NCBI GenBank assembly: GCA_902539195.1
Contig: CACBHZ010000003.1
Location: forward strand, 21,727-85,726
DNA from: an uncultured Pelagibacteraceae bacterium
GTDB lineage: Bacteria > Pseudomonadota > Alphaproteobacteria > Pelagibacterales > Pelagibacteraceae
DNA length: 64,000 bases
Reading direction: 5' to 3'
Shown: piece by piece, positions 28,070-39,593 of the stretch
Layout of the letters: every line of letters begins with the position of its first letter
How positions within the stretch are numbered: position 1 is the stretch's first letter
Translations under genes and position numbers: made by a program
The notes under the pieces: model-generated
What the model was told of the DNA's origin: nothing
What the model saw: only the letters and a program-made list of their open reading frames with translations
The model's database searches: none

Positions 28070-28989
28070 TGGACTTAAAGTCCAAAATAATTCTTATTTC
28101 TGGACCTACGGCATCTGGAAAATCAAAATTTGCTATTCAGCTTGCGAAAAAAATCAATGGTGAAGTAATAAATGCAGACAGCATGCAAATATTTAAAGAA
28201 TTAAAAATTCTTACGGCAAGACCTCATCGAAATGATTTAAAAAATATAAAACATCATTTATATGGATTTAAAAGTGTAAAGGACAATTATTCTGCGGGAA
28301 ATTGGCTTAAAGATGCAAAAAAAAAAATTAATAATATTAAGAAAAAAAACAAAATTCCAATTCTTGTTGGAGGCACTGGATTGTATTTTAAAGCACTTAT
28401 CGATGGCATAGTTAAGATCCCGGATATTCCAATTACTATTCGAAATAGAATTAGAAAAAAACAATCAAAAATAGGACAAATTAAATTTTACTCCGAGCTT
28501 ATTAAGCTAGACCCACTTTGCAAAAAAAAAATTAACAAAAATGATACACAAAGATCAATAAGAGCTTATGAGGTAAAAAAGTTTACGCATAAATCTTTGT
28601 TTGATTGGTATAATGAAACATATTCTGATTTTACTCAAGACAGTTTCATAAAGTTACATATTGATTATCCCAGAGATAAGTTACTTGAGAGAATTTCATT
28701 AAGAACAAACGAAATGATGAGAGATGGGGCAATAAAAGAGGCTAAGAGGTTTTATAAATTACAAATTAAGAAAGATTTATCATCAAATAAAGTTATTGGT
28801 CTAAGTGAGATAAAAGAATACCTGGACAAAAGAATAAATATTAATGAACTAAAAGAAAAAATATCAATAAAAACAAGGCAATATGCCAAGAGACAGTCTA
28901 CTTGGGCAAGAGGACAAATGTCGGATTGGCAAAAAATAAAATTTTATAGACTCAAATCATTTTTAAAAAAATTTCCTAAATCAGCATAG
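28069..28989 (+). CDS. miaA: tRNA dimethylallyltransferase
   Basis: It adds a dimethylallyl group to A37 of tRNAs reading UNN codons, using DMAPP. It is 306 residues. The P-loop ISGPTASGKSKFAIQLAKK starts at residue 8, NADSMQIFKELKILTARP binds the tRNA/isoprenoid, and LVGGTGLYFKALIDG and the C-terminal RQYAKRQSTWARGQ are conserved. The ATG overlaps the degP stop by one base (TAATG). Confidence 0.96.
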   Translation: MDLKSKIILISGPTASGKSKFAIQLAKKINGEVINADSMQIFKELKILTARPHRNDLKNIKHHLYGFKSVKDNYSAGNWLKDAKKKINNIKKKNKIPILVGGTGLYFKALIDGIVKIPDIPITIRNRIRKKQSKIGQIKFYSELIKLDPLCKKKINKNDTQRSIRAYEVKKFTHKSLFDWYNETYSDFTQDSFIKLHIDYPRDKLLERISLRTNEMMRDGAIKEAKRFYKLQIKKDLSSNKVIGLSEIKEYLDKRININELKEKISIKTRQYAKRQSTWARGQMSDWQKIKFYRLKSFLKKFPKSA

Positions 28990-28994
28990 ATTGC

Positions 28995-29024
28995 TTGACC
29001 TATTAGCACAACTTCAGCTAGATT
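28995..29024 (+). promoter_or_regulatory. Candidate promoter for ilvI
   Basis: TTGACC (28995-29000) and TAGATT (29019-29024) are 18 bases apart. The -10 ends only 6 bases before the ilvI ATG at 29031, so the transcript would be leaderless or nearly so. The -10 match is weak. Confidence 0.28.
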
Positions 29025-29030
29025 GTCTGA

Positions 29031-30797
29031 ATGTCAAAATTATACTCTGGAGCTGAAATCGTATTTAAATGTATGGAGGATCAAAATGTAGATCATATTT
29101 TTGGTTATCCAGGTGGTGCAGTGCTTCCAATTTATGACGAATTACAAAATTTTAAATCTATCAAGCATATTTTAGTTAGACATGAACAAGGTGCAGGTCA
29201 TGCTGCAGAAGGATATGCAAGATCATCCGGTAAACCAGGTGTTATTTTAGTAACCTCAGGACCAGGTGCAACAAATGTAGTTACAGCTTTGACTGATGCC
29301 TATATGGATTCTATTCCATTAGTTTGTATATCTGGACAAGTTCCAACTCATTTAATTGGTACAGATGCATTTCAAGAATGTGATACAACTGGAATAACCA
29401 GACCTTGCACTAAACATAATTGGTTAGTCAAAGATGTAAATGATTTAGCCAGCACAATACATAAAGCATTTGAAGTAGCTACAACGGGCAGACCTGGACC
29501 AGTTTTAGTCGATATACCAAAAGATATTCAATTTCAAAAAACAAAATATAAGAAACCCAAAAAAGAAAAAAAATTAAATGGAAAGTCTCACAATCATTTT
29601 AATCAAAATAGCATTGATCAGCTAATTGATTTAATGAGTAAATCTTCAAGACCTATTTTTTATACAGGTGGTGGAGTAATTAACTCTGGACCTAGGGCTA
29701 GTGAACTTTTAAGAGAACTTGTTTATGCAACAGGTTTTCCTATTACATCAACTTTGCAGGGATTAGGATCTTTCCCAGGTGATGATAATCAATTTTTAGG
29801 AATGTTGGGTATGCATGGAACTTATGAAGCAAATAATGCAATGCACGACTGTGATTTAATGATTAATATTGGGGCACGTTTTGACGATAGGATAACAGGA
29901 AAAATAGATGAATTTTCACCAAAATCAAAAAAAGTTCATATTGATATAGATCCATCGTCTATTAATAAAAATGTTAAAGTTGATTTAGCTATTGTAGGAG
30001 ATGTAAAAACTGTTCTTTCATCTACTTTAAAAAGTTTAAAGCAAAAAAAATCAAAATTTTTAAAATCAAACAAACAAAAAACTTCTAAGTGGTGGGAAAA
30101 AATCCAAAAATGGAGGTCGATTAGATCTTTAGATTATATCGGAAGTGAAGAAACTATAAAACCCCAGTATGCAATTGAAAGATTATATGAATTAACTAAA
30201 GATAAAGATTCCTATATTACAACTGAGGTAGGACAGCATCAGATGTGGGCCGCACAACATTATAAATTTAATAAACCAAATCGTTGGATGACATCTGGTG
30301 GATTAGGCACCATGGGATATGGTTTACCAGCAGCAGTGGGTGTACAAGTTGCTCATCCAAAAAAATTAGTTATTGATATTGCAGGAGAAGCTTCAGTATT
30401 AATGACAATACAAGAAATGTCTACAGCGGTGCAATACAAACTTCCAATTAAAATATTTATATTGAATAATCAATACATGGGCATGGTTAGACAATGGCAA
30501 GAACTTTTACATGATAAAAACTATTCTGAAAGTTATACTGCTGCTCTACCTGATTTCGTTAAATTAGCAGAAGCATATAACTGTGTTGGTATAAGAGCAA
30601 AAACACCAGAAGAGTTAGACGATAAAATTATTCAAATGTTAAATACAGATAGACCTGTAATATTTGATTGTATGGTTGATAAAGTAGAAAATTGTTTTCC
30701 AATGATACCATCGGGAAAGCCTCATAATCAGATGATTTTAGGGCCCAAAGATCAAGAAAGTAAGAAGATTACTGGCAAAGGTAAGTCCTTAGTTTAA
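29031..30797 (+). CDS. ilvI: Acetolactate synthase large (catalytic) subunit
   Basis: A thiamine-diphosphate enzyme, first common step of valine, leucine and isoleucine synthesis. It is 588 residues. IFGYPGGAVLPIYDEL, RHEQGAGHAAEGYARSSGKP (TPP glutamate) and TSGPGATNVVTALTDAY mark the N-terminal domain. The FAD-type middle domain runs about 195-330, and the C-terminal TPP domain holds GGLGTMGYGLPAAVG and the Mg-binding region around GEASVLMT with NNQYMGMVRQWQ. It overlaps ilvH by one base. Named ilvI/ilvB; isozyme naming is arbitrary. Confidence 0.97.
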   Translation: MSKLYSGAEIVFKCMEDQNVDHIFGYPGGAVLPIYDELQNFKSIKHILVRHEQGAGHAAEGYARSSGKPGVILVTSGPGATNVVTALTDAYMDSIPLVCISGQVPTHLIGTDAFQECDTTGITRPCTKHNWLVKDVNDLASTIHKAFEVATTGRPGPVLVDIPKDIQFQKTKYKKPKKEKKLNGKSHNHFNQNSIDQLIDLMSKSSRPIFYTGGGVINSGPRASELLRELVYATGFPITSTLQGLGSFPGDDNQFLGMLGMHGTYEANNAMHDCDLMINIGARFDDRITGKIDEFSPKSKKVHIDIDPSSINKNVKVDLAIVGDVKTVLSSTLKSLKQKKSKFLKSNKQKTSKWWEKIQKWRSIRSLDYIGSEETIKPQYAIERLYELTKDKDSYITTEVGQHQMWAAQHYKFNKPNRWMTSGGLGTMGYGLPAAVGVQVAHPKKLVIDIAGEASVLMTIQEMSTAVQYKLPIKIFILNNQYMGMVRQWQELLHDKNYSESYTAALPDFVKLAEAYNCVGIRAKTPEELDDKIIQMLNTDRPVIFDCMVDKVENCFPMIPSGKPHNQMILGPKDQESKKITGKGKSLV

Positions 30798-31345
30798 TGC
30801 CTAATTCAAAATCAGCGTATAGTTTTTCAAATAAAAAAGAAAAATTTGATACACACATTATAGTCGTTTGGGTCGACAACGAAGCTGGTGTATTAGCTAG
30901 AGTAGTCGGTTTATTCTCTGGTAGAGGTTATAATATTGAATCTTTAGCAGTTGCCCAAGTTGATGAAAAGTTAAAGATATCAAGGATAACAATTGTAACT
31001 ACAGGAACTCCACAAGTTGTTAATCAAATTAAACTTCAATTAAGAAAACTTGTTCCTGTCCATAAGGTTGCAGATTTTAAAAGAGAAGATAAAGCAGTCA
31101 TTTTTAAGGAGATGGCATTATTTAAAATCGTTGGTCCAAATAATAAATTAGAGGGCGCACTGAAAGCTTGTAAAAAATATAATCCTGTATTACTAGACAA
31201 AACAAAAAAATCAAATGTTATTCAAATAACAGCTTTAAGACGAGAAATAGACAAAATGTCAAAGGATTTAAAAAAATTTGGATTGGTGAGTGTTTCAAGA
31301 ACAGGAGCCGTAGCTATGACAAGAGGTGCAGATATATTTAAATAA
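30797..31345 (+). CDS. ilvH: Acetolactate synthase small (regulatory) subunit
   Basis: It binds valine through an ACT domain and stimulates the large subunit. It is 182 residues. The ACT domain starts VVWVDNEAGVLARVVGLFSG (about residues 23-42), with RGYNIESLAVAQ. The C-terminal ALS_ss_C domain carries the ELALIK-like EMALFKIVG. Start ATG at 30797 gives an N-terminal extension of about 17 residues before the ACT domain. It is followed by ilvC after 18 bases. Confidence 0.96.
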   Translation: MPNSKSAYSFSNKKEKFDTHIIVVWVDNEAGVLARVVGLFSGRGYNIESLAVAQVDEKLKISRITIVTTGTPQVVNQIKLQLRKLVPVHKVADFKREDKAVIFKEMALFKIVGPNNKLEGALKACKKYNPVLLDKTKKSNVIQITALRREIDKMSKDLKKFGLVSVSRTGAVAMTRGADIFK

Positions 31346-32386
<1,041 letters not shown>

Positions 32387-32438
32387 CTTCATGTTAAAAT
32401 TGGGCTAATTCTCCCAAATTATTTTGCAATCTGGGCGA

Positions 32439-32455
32439 GAGCATGTATTATGCTC
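32439..32455 (+). promoter_or_regulatory. Hairpin in the leuA leader
   Basis: GAGCAT and ATGCTC are perfect 6-base arms around GTATT, and the 3' arm contains the first possible ATG (32450). A second weaker stem, TTGGG/CCCAA, lies near 32399-32417 and may end the ilvC message. The pair could form a leader controlling leuA start choice. I do not recognise a known riboswitch. Confidence 0.3.
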
Positions 32456-32470
32456 GAGCTAAAAAATACA

Positions 32471-34045
32471 ATGTCAGATAAAGAAAAATTATACATATTT
32501 GATACGACTATGCGAGATGGTGAACAATCACCAGGCGCATCTATGAGTGTTGAGGAAAAAATACAAATTTCAAGAGTTTTTGATGAAATGGGAATAGATA
32601 TTGTTGAAGCAGGTTTTCCAATAGCGTCACCAGGAGATTTTGAGGCAGTTTCTGAAATTAGTAAAATAATGAAAAACTCAATCCCATGTGGTCTTTCAAG
32701 AGCATTAAAAAAAGATATTGATGCATGTCATGAGTCATTGAAACATGCTCCAAGATTTAGAATTCATACTTTTATTTCCACAAGTCCTTTGCACATGAAA
32801 CACAAACTTGAGATGACAAACGAGCAAGTTTTAGATGCAATTAAAGAAAGCGTTACTTACGCAAGAAAATTTACCGACGATGTAGAATGGTCATGCGAAG
32901 ATGGAACAAGAACTGATATGGATTTTATGTGTAAAACAGTTGAACTTGCAATTAATTGTGGAGCTAAAACAATAAATATTCCAGATACTGTTGGATATTC
33001 TATTCCTGAGGAATTTGCTAAAACAATCAAACACTTAAAAAATAATGTTCCAAATATAGATAAAGCAATATTATCTGCACATTGTCACAATGATCTTGGC
33101 TTAGCTGTAGCGAATGCATTAGCTGGAGTTTCAGAAGGTGTAAGACAAATAGAATGCACAATTAATGGAATAGGTGAAAGAGCAGGAAATGCTGCATTAG
33201 AAGAAGTAGTTATGGCAATTAAAACAAGGAATGATTTAATGCCATATAATACTGGGATTAAAACAGAATTAATAAGCAAAGCCTCTAAAATTGTTTCAAA
33301 CGCAACAGGTTTTCCTGTTCAATTTAATAAAGCAATAGTTGGAAAAAACGCTTTTGCTCATGAGTCAGGAATCCATCAAGATGGAATGTTAAAAAATAGA
33401 GAAACTTATGAAATTATGACACCAGAAAGTGTTGGAGTTAAGAAAACTTCACTTGTTATGGGCAAACACTCAGGACGACATGCTTTTAAAGATAAATTAT
33501 CTGATTTAGGCTATTCTGATTTAACAGATGATATCATTCAAGCTGCTTTTGGGAAATTTAAAGTCCTAGCTGATAAAAAGAAACATATATACGATGAAGA
33601 TATAGTTGCTTTAGTTGATGATAGTTTAATTGTAGATAATAAAATAAATGCAATTAATTTAAAATCTTTAAAAGTGTTTGCAGGCACAGGTGAACCACAA
33701 AAAGCTGAAATGACATTAGATGTATATGGTGATATTAAAAATACAATAGAGACAGGAGATGGACCAGTTGATGCAATATTTAAATGTATAAAAAAACTAT
33801 TTCCTCACGATGTAAAATTATCTCTTTATCAAGTACACGCAGTAACCGAAGGTACAGATGCTCAAGCAACTGTTAGTGTAAAAATTGAAGAAAATGACAG
33901 GACAACAGTAGGTCAATCAGCTGACACAGATACTTTAGTTGCATCAGCAAACGCATATTTAAATGCATTGAATAAAATGCTTATAAAACGTGAGAAAAAA
34001 GCACCATCTCAAAATATTAAACATCAAAAAGTGAAAGGAATATAA
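32471..34045 (+). CDS. leuA: 2-isopropylmalate synthase
   Basis: It condenses acetyl-CoA with 2-oxoisovalerate, the first committed step of leucine synthesis. From ATG 32471 (MSDKEKLYIFDTTMRDGEQ) it is 524 residues; an upstream ATG at 32450 adds seven residues. The HMGL-like TIM barrel has FDTTMRDGEQSPGASMSVEE, SAHCHNDLGLAVANALAGV (metal histidines) and NGIGERAGNAALEEVV. The C-terminal LeuA allosteric domain (about 395-515) would bind leucine for feedback inhibition. It follows ilvC and ends 4 bases before mreB. Confidence 0.96.
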   Translation: MSDKEKLYIFDTTMRDGEQSPGASMSVEEKIQISRVFDEMGIDIVEAGFPIASPGDFEAVSEISKIMKNSIPCGLSRALKKDIDACHESLKHAPRFRIHTFISTSPLHMKHKLEMTNEQVLDAIKESVTYARKFTDDVEWSCEDGTRTDMDFMCKTVELAINCGAKTINIPDTVGYSIPEEFAKTIKHLKNNVPNIDKAILSAHCHNDLGLAVANALAGVSEGVRQIECTINGIGERAGNAALEEVVMAIKTRNDLMPYNTGIKTELISKASKIVSNATGFPVQFNKAIVGKNAFAHESGIHQDGMLKNRETYEIMTPESVGVKKTSLVMGKHSGRHAFKDKLSDLGYSDLTDDIIQAAFGKFKVLADKKKHIYDEDIVALVDDSLIVDNKINAINLKSLKVFAGTGEPQKAEMTLDVYGDIKNTIETGDGPVDAIFKCIKKLFPHDVKLSLYQVHAVTEGTDAQATVSVKIEENDRTTVGQSADTDTLVASANAYLNALNKMLIKREKKAPSQNIKHQKVKGI

Positions 34046-34049
34046 TTAA

Positions 34050-35081
<1,032 letters not shown>

Positions 35082-35086
35082 ATATT

Positions 35087-35923
35087 ATGTCAACAGAATC
35101 GAGTAGAGACGATTTTATTATTGCTATTCGTTCAGCATTTTTAAAAAAAGGAAATAGACAAAAGTTTTCCTTATTCACTCTATTAATTATATCTATTTTA
35201 GTTTTATCATTAGAGTATTTTAAAACTGGTCCAGTTAATCAATTTAGGTCTATCACAAAAGATATTATATTTAGAGGATCATACGTTGTATCAAGTCCGT
35301 TTAAATATGTAAAAGATAAATATTATCTTTTTCAAGATCATATGAGTATGTATGAAGAATTTTCAGTTTTAAGAGACAAGGACCTTGATCTTGACTCTCT
35401 TAGAAAAGAAGTAGATTTTTATAAATCAGAAAATGCTCTTTTAAAAAAACTGATAGAGGAACGAGATCTTTTTTCTAAAGAATACATGTTGACTAAAATT
35501 TTATTGGATAAACAAAGTCCTTATTTGAAGTCTTTAATAATTAACAAAGGTCAAAAAAATGGTGTTAAATTAGGATCGGCTGTTAAAGATCGATTATATT
35601 ACATTGGAAAGGTAGTAAATGTTAACTTTTTAAGCTCAAGAGTATTGCTCGCTAACGATCTTAATAGCAAAATCCCAATCATTATCGAGCCAAGCGGAAT
35701 TAATGCAATACTTTCAGGAAATGGAAATGATGATTATGCAGAGTTAGAGTATTTACCAAAAGAAAATGAAATAAAAGAAAATGAAATTGTGTATACCTCA
35801 GGTTCAGATGGCACAATTCCAGCTTCAATTCCTGTTGGAAAAATAATAATTCAGGACAATAAAAAGTATGTGAAGTTTTTTAGCAACTTAAATCAACTAA
35901 ATTATGTGCAAGTAAATAAGTAA
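35087..35923 (+). CDS. mreC: Rod-shape protein MreC
   Basis: A bitopic inner-membrane protein linking MreB to periplasmic wall synthases. It is 278 residues, with one membrane segment near residues 24-43 (FSLFTLLIISILVLSLEYF) and a coiled coil around 85-125. The beta-rich MreC domain starts near SPYLKSLIINKGQKNGVKLG. Similarity is moderate by eye, but the order mreB-mreC-mreD-mrdA makes the call firm. Confidence 0.93.
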   Translation: MSTESSRDDFIIAIRSAFLKKGNRQKFSLFTLLIISILVLSLEYFKTGPVNQFRSITKDIIFRGSYVVSSPFKYVKDKYYLFQDHMSMYEEFSVLRDKDLDLDSLRKEVDFYKSENALLKKLIEERDLFSKEYMLTKILLDKQSPYLKSLIINKGQKNGVKLGSAVKDRLYYIGKVVNVNFLSSRVLLANDLNSKIPIIIEPSGINAILSGNGNDDYAELEYLPKENEIKENEIVYTSGSDGTIPASIPVGKIIIQDNKKYVKFFSNLNQLNYVQVNK

Positions 35924-35924
35924 A

Positions 35925-36446
35925 ATGGCTAGAGAAAATATTAAATTTTATCAATTTTTGTTAAATGGTTTTCCAATTATTTTATTATTTTTCTTTGCTT
36001 TAACAGGCTATTCATTTTCATTCCAGATTTTCGAGATTAATATATCTTTTAATTTTATTCACTTAATTGTTTTTTATTGGGTCTTAAGGAAACCTGAAAT
36101 GCTTGGATATGGCCTTATATTTTTTGCAGGTGTAATTAATGATGTTGTACAAAATCTACCAATTGGAGTTTCATCAATAAATTATCTTTTACTTTGCGTG
36201 ATCGCATCTTTTTTTAGGACAAGAACTCTAGTTCCTAATTTAATTTATGATTGGATACTATTTTTTATCGCAATATTAATTGTTAGCTCAATTCATTTTA
36301 CAGTACTAGCAATTTTCTTTGATGGAAATATTAGTTATGGGGCTTTAATGTCGACAGCCTTTTTTTCATTTTTAATTTATCCAGCATTGGCAAAAATATT
36401 TAATCAAATTTACTTACTAGGTTTAAGACAAGAAAATGTTGAATAG
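35925..36446 (+). CDS. mreD: Rod-shape protein MreD
   Basis: A 173-residue membrane protein with about five helices. GYGLIFFAGVINDVVQNLPI matches the MreD pattern, in which an acidic residue follows a glycine-rich helix. It sits between mreC and mrdA and overlaps mrdA by 11 bases. The sequence is divergent, as is usual for MreD, so the call rests largely on position and topology. Confidence 0.88.
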   Translation: MARENIKFYQFLLNGFPIILLFFFALTGYSFSFQIFEINISFNFIHLIVFYWVLRKPEMLGYGLIFFAGVINDVVQNLPIGVSSINYLLLCVIASFFRTRTLVPNLIYDWILFFIAILIVSSIHFTVLAIFFDGNISYGALMSTAFFSFLIYPALAKIFNQIYLLGLRQENVE

Positions 36447-38385
36447 AGGAAGAAACATAGAAAAGGGTAGAGTTATAACAAGGAGGATGTTCATTCTGGC
36501 TGCTGCAAAAATATTACTTTTTGCCGGTATATCTTCAAGATTATATAATTTACAAATTTCTGACAGAGAAAAGTATGAAATTTTATCTGATAAGAATAGG
36601 ATACGTGAATGGAAAACTCCTCCTCAGAGAGGTATAATTGTAGATAACTTTAATAAAGTATTAGCAAGCAACGATAGAGTGTTTCAGCTACACTTAATAT
36701 TAGATGAAATTAATGATTTTGATGTAACAATATTCAAAATTAAAAATTTAATTGGTTTAGATCAGTTTCAAATTAAAAAATTATATAAAAAAAAGGAGAG
36801 ATTAAAACCCTGGGATACATTAGTAGTTTCAGATAATTTAACTTGGGAACAATTCTCAAAAATTAATCTATATTTACATGAATTAGAAGGCGCAAAACCT
36901 GTATTATCAACATCTAGGTTTTATCCTTATGCAAATGATTTAGTGCATATAGTTGGATACGTTGGTGACGCTAGTCCAAAAGATCTTGAAAAACCTGAGA
37001 TAAAAGAAAATTTTGTTCCAGGTCTAAAAGTTGGAAAATATGGAATAGAAAATTCACAAGAAAAAATGTTAATAGGTAACTACGGTATAAAAAGATATGA
37101 AGTTAATGCATCTGGAAAAAGAATAAGCCAAATAGACTACATCAAAGAAAGACAGGGTAATAAAGTAAATTTAACAATTGATATAGAAATTCAAAAATAT
37201 GCCCAGGAGCTGCTTAAAGGAAAAGCAGGTTCAATTTGTGCAATGGATATTTATACTGGTGAGGTAGTTGCAATGGCATCATCACCAACCTATGATCCAA
37301 ATAAATTTACACACGGAATTAATCAAAAAGATTGGCAAGAAATCAGAAATAATCCTCTAAAACCATTGATAAATAAGTCTATTGCAGGACTTTATTCTCC
37401 TGGTTCAACTTTTAAGCCATTAGTTGCTCTTGCAGCTCTAGAATATGGAATATTAGATCCCAATAAAACAATAAGATGCAAAGGTCATAAGCATCCATAT
37501 GAATTATACGGAGTGAAATATCATTGTTGGAAAAAAGAAGGCCACGGTTACATGAAGTTGAGAAATGCAATCAAACAATCTTGCGACATATACTTTTATG
37601 AAATGGCAAGATTACTTGGTGTTGATAAATTATCTATAATTGCAAAAAGATATGGGCTAGGGACTAATGTACTTGGAGATCTTTATAACGACGAAAAAAA
37701 TGGATTGGTTCCTGACACAAAATGGAAGAGACGTGCATTGGAGCAAAGTTGGTATTTAGGAGAAACTGTAATCAATGGTATTGGACAAGGCTACATACAA
37801 ACTACTCCACTTCAACTTTGTCTAATGACTGCACAAATTTCAAATGGAGGATATAAAATAAAACCCCATATTATAAAAGATGATTCTATAAATTATAAGG
37901 ATGTATTAAATAAAATAAAATTAGACCAATCTAATTTTCCTTTGCATGAACGAAATTACTTAGATGACATAAATGTTCAGTATTATCAGAGAATGTATAA
38001 CAAAAAGTCTAATATTAATTTCGTATTAGATGCAATGTTTGGTTCTACAAATGAACAATATGGAACTTCATACAGATCTCGTTACGATGATCCCAAGTAT
38101 CAATTTGCGGGTAAAACAGGGACATCACAGGTAAGAAGAATTACTGATCTTGATCGAGAATTAGATTTAGATACAGAACAAATTGAATATAAAAAAAGAG
38201 ACCATGCTCTATATGTTGCTTTTGCACCATATAAGGATCCACGATATGCAATAAGTGTTATTATTGAACATGGGGGATCTGGAAGTAAAGCAGCTGCTCC
38301 ACTTGCAAGTAAATTAATTAAAAGAATTATTGATAGACATAAATTAAGAGAACAATTTAATAATGGAAATACTAGTTTAGCATAA
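36436..38385 (+). CDS. mrdA: Penicillin-binding protein 2 (class B transpeptidase)
   Basis: The peptidoglycan transpeptidase of the elongasome. It is 649 residues. A membrane anchor (MFILAAAKILLFAGISSRLY, residues 18-37) precedes the pedestal domain with WKTPPQRGIIVDN. In the transpeptidase domain the nucleophile motif STFK is in GLYSPGSTFKPLVALAALE, SCD in KQSCDIYFYEMARLLG is the second motif, and KTG in FAGKTGTSQV the third. It overlaps mrdB by one base. Confidence 0.96.
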   Translation: MLNRGRNIEKGRVITRRMFILAAAKILLFAGISSRLYNLQISDREKYEILSDKNRIREWKTPPQRGIIVDNFNKVLASNDRVFQLHLILDEINDFDVTIFKIKNLIGLDQFQIKKLYKKKERLKPWDTLVVSDNLTWEQFSKINLYLHELEGAKPVLSTSRFYPYANDLVHIVGYVGDASPKDLEKPEIKENFVPGLKVGKYGIENSQEKMLIGNYGIKRYEVNASGKRISQIDYIKERQGNKVNLTIDIEIQKYAQELLKGKAGSICAMDIYTGEVVAMASSPTYDPNKFTHGINQKDWQEIRNNPLKPLINKSIAGLYSPGSTFKPLVALAALEYGILDPNKTIRCKGHKHPYELYGVKYHCWKKEGHGYMKLRNAIKQSCDIYFYEMARLLGVDKLSIIAKRYGLGTNVLGDLYNDEKNGLVPDTKWKRRALEQSWYLGETVINGIGQGYIQTTPLQLCLMTAQISNGGYKIKPHIIKDDSINYKDVLNKIKLDQSNFPLHERNYLDDINVQYYQRMYNKKSNINFVLDAMFGSTNEQYGTSYRSRYDDPKYQFAGKTGTSQVRRITDLDRELDLDTEQIEYKKRDHALYVAFAPYKDPRYAISVIIEHGGSGSKAAAPLASKLIKRIIDRHKLREQFNNGNTSLA

Positions 38386-39515
38386 TGTTAAGGGAAAGAA
38401 TACAGGCTAGCAATTACAGTTTTTTAGATAAAATTAAATCAATAGATTATCTATTAATCTTATTAATTATTGCTATAGGATCAATTAGTGTATTTGCAAT
38501 TTATTCTACTGAGGGAGGAAAATTTTCTTTTTACACAAAAAATCATATAATTAGATTATCCGTATTTTTTTGTTTATTTTTAGCGTTATCTTTTGTGAGA
38601 GTTTCAACATGGTATAAAAATGCTTACTTATTTTATATTGTTGGATTAGTTTTATTAGTAACAGTTTTATTTTTTGGAATTTCAGCATCTGGTGCAACAA
38701 GATGGATAAACTTATACTTTTTAAATTTACAACCGTCAGAATTAATGAAGATTGCTGTGATAATATGTTTTGCAAGATATTATCATAGAATTCAAAGCTC
38801 AGATATTCAGAGCTATAAGTTTTTAATTCAACCAATTATACTTTTAATAATTCCTTGTTATCTTGTAATACAACAACCTGATTTGGGTACTTCCATTTTA
38901 ATTGCAGGAAGTGGTATTGCTATAATTTGGTTGGCAGGTCTTAATATCAAATATTTTGTTTACTCAGGATTGTTGTTATTGGTCTCATTACCTTTTGCTA
39001 TATCTATTTTAAAACCTTACCAAAAATCTAGAATTTTAACTTTTTTTAATCCTGACAGAGATCCTTTGGGAGCTGGATATCAAATAATTCAATCTAAAAT
39101 AGCTATTGGATCTGGTGGTTTTTTTGGAAAAGGATTTTTAAAAGGAACACAGAGTTATTTAGAATTTTTACCTGAAAAACATACTGACTTTATATTTACA
39201 CTTTTTTCCGAAGAATTCGGGTTTCTTGGTTCAATTATACTTTTACTTTTATATATATTATTAATCTACAGAATCATTAATGTTGGATTGGTATCCAGGA
39301 GCTTCTTTGCAAAATTATATTGCTTTGGTTTTGCTACTGCAATTTTTTTGTATGTATTTGTTAACATAGCAATGGTTCTAGGCATGTTACCAATAGTTGG
39401 GGCTCCTTTACCAATAATGTCTTATGGAGGCTCATCTCTGTTATCTATTATGTTAGGATTAAGCATAGTAATGAGTTGTAAAATTTATAATCAAGAACAA
39501 ATATCCGTTTATTAA
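38385..39515 (+). CDS. mrdB: Rod-shape SEDS glycosyltransferase RodA
   Basis: The peptidoglycan polymerase partner of PBP2. It is 376 residues with about ten membrane helices. SASGATRWINLYFLNLQPSE, QQPDLGTSILIAGSG, FLPEKHTDFIFTLFSEEFGF (catalytic-loop region) and PLPIMSYGGSSLLSIMLG are SEDS signatures. It ends the mre operon. A 78-base gap separates it from the CHASE2 phosphatase gene. Confidence 0.97.
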   Translation: MLRERIQASNYSFLDKIKSIDYLLILLIIAIGSISVFAIYSTEGGKFSFYTKNHIIRLSVFFCLFLALSFVRVSTWYKNAYLFYIVGLVLLVTVLFFGISASGATRWINLYFLNLQPSELMKIAVIICFARYYHRIQSSDIQSYKFLIQPIILLIIPCYLVIQQPDLGTSILIAGSGIAIIWLAGLNIKYFVYSGLLLLVSLPFAISILKPYQKSRILTFFNPDRDPLGAGYQIIQSKIAIGSGGFFGKGFLKGTQSYLEFLPEKHTDFIFTLFSEEFGFLGSIILLLLYILLIYRIINVGLVSRSFFAKLYCFGFATAIFLYVFVNIAMVLGMLPIVGAPLPIMSYGGSSLLSIMLGLSIVMSCKIYNQEQISVY

Positions 39516-39593
39516 GTTTAATTTACTGATTTATTTAATTCCATATAAATTTTGAATTCTTTACATTATGCTTAATCAATACTAGTTTTAACT

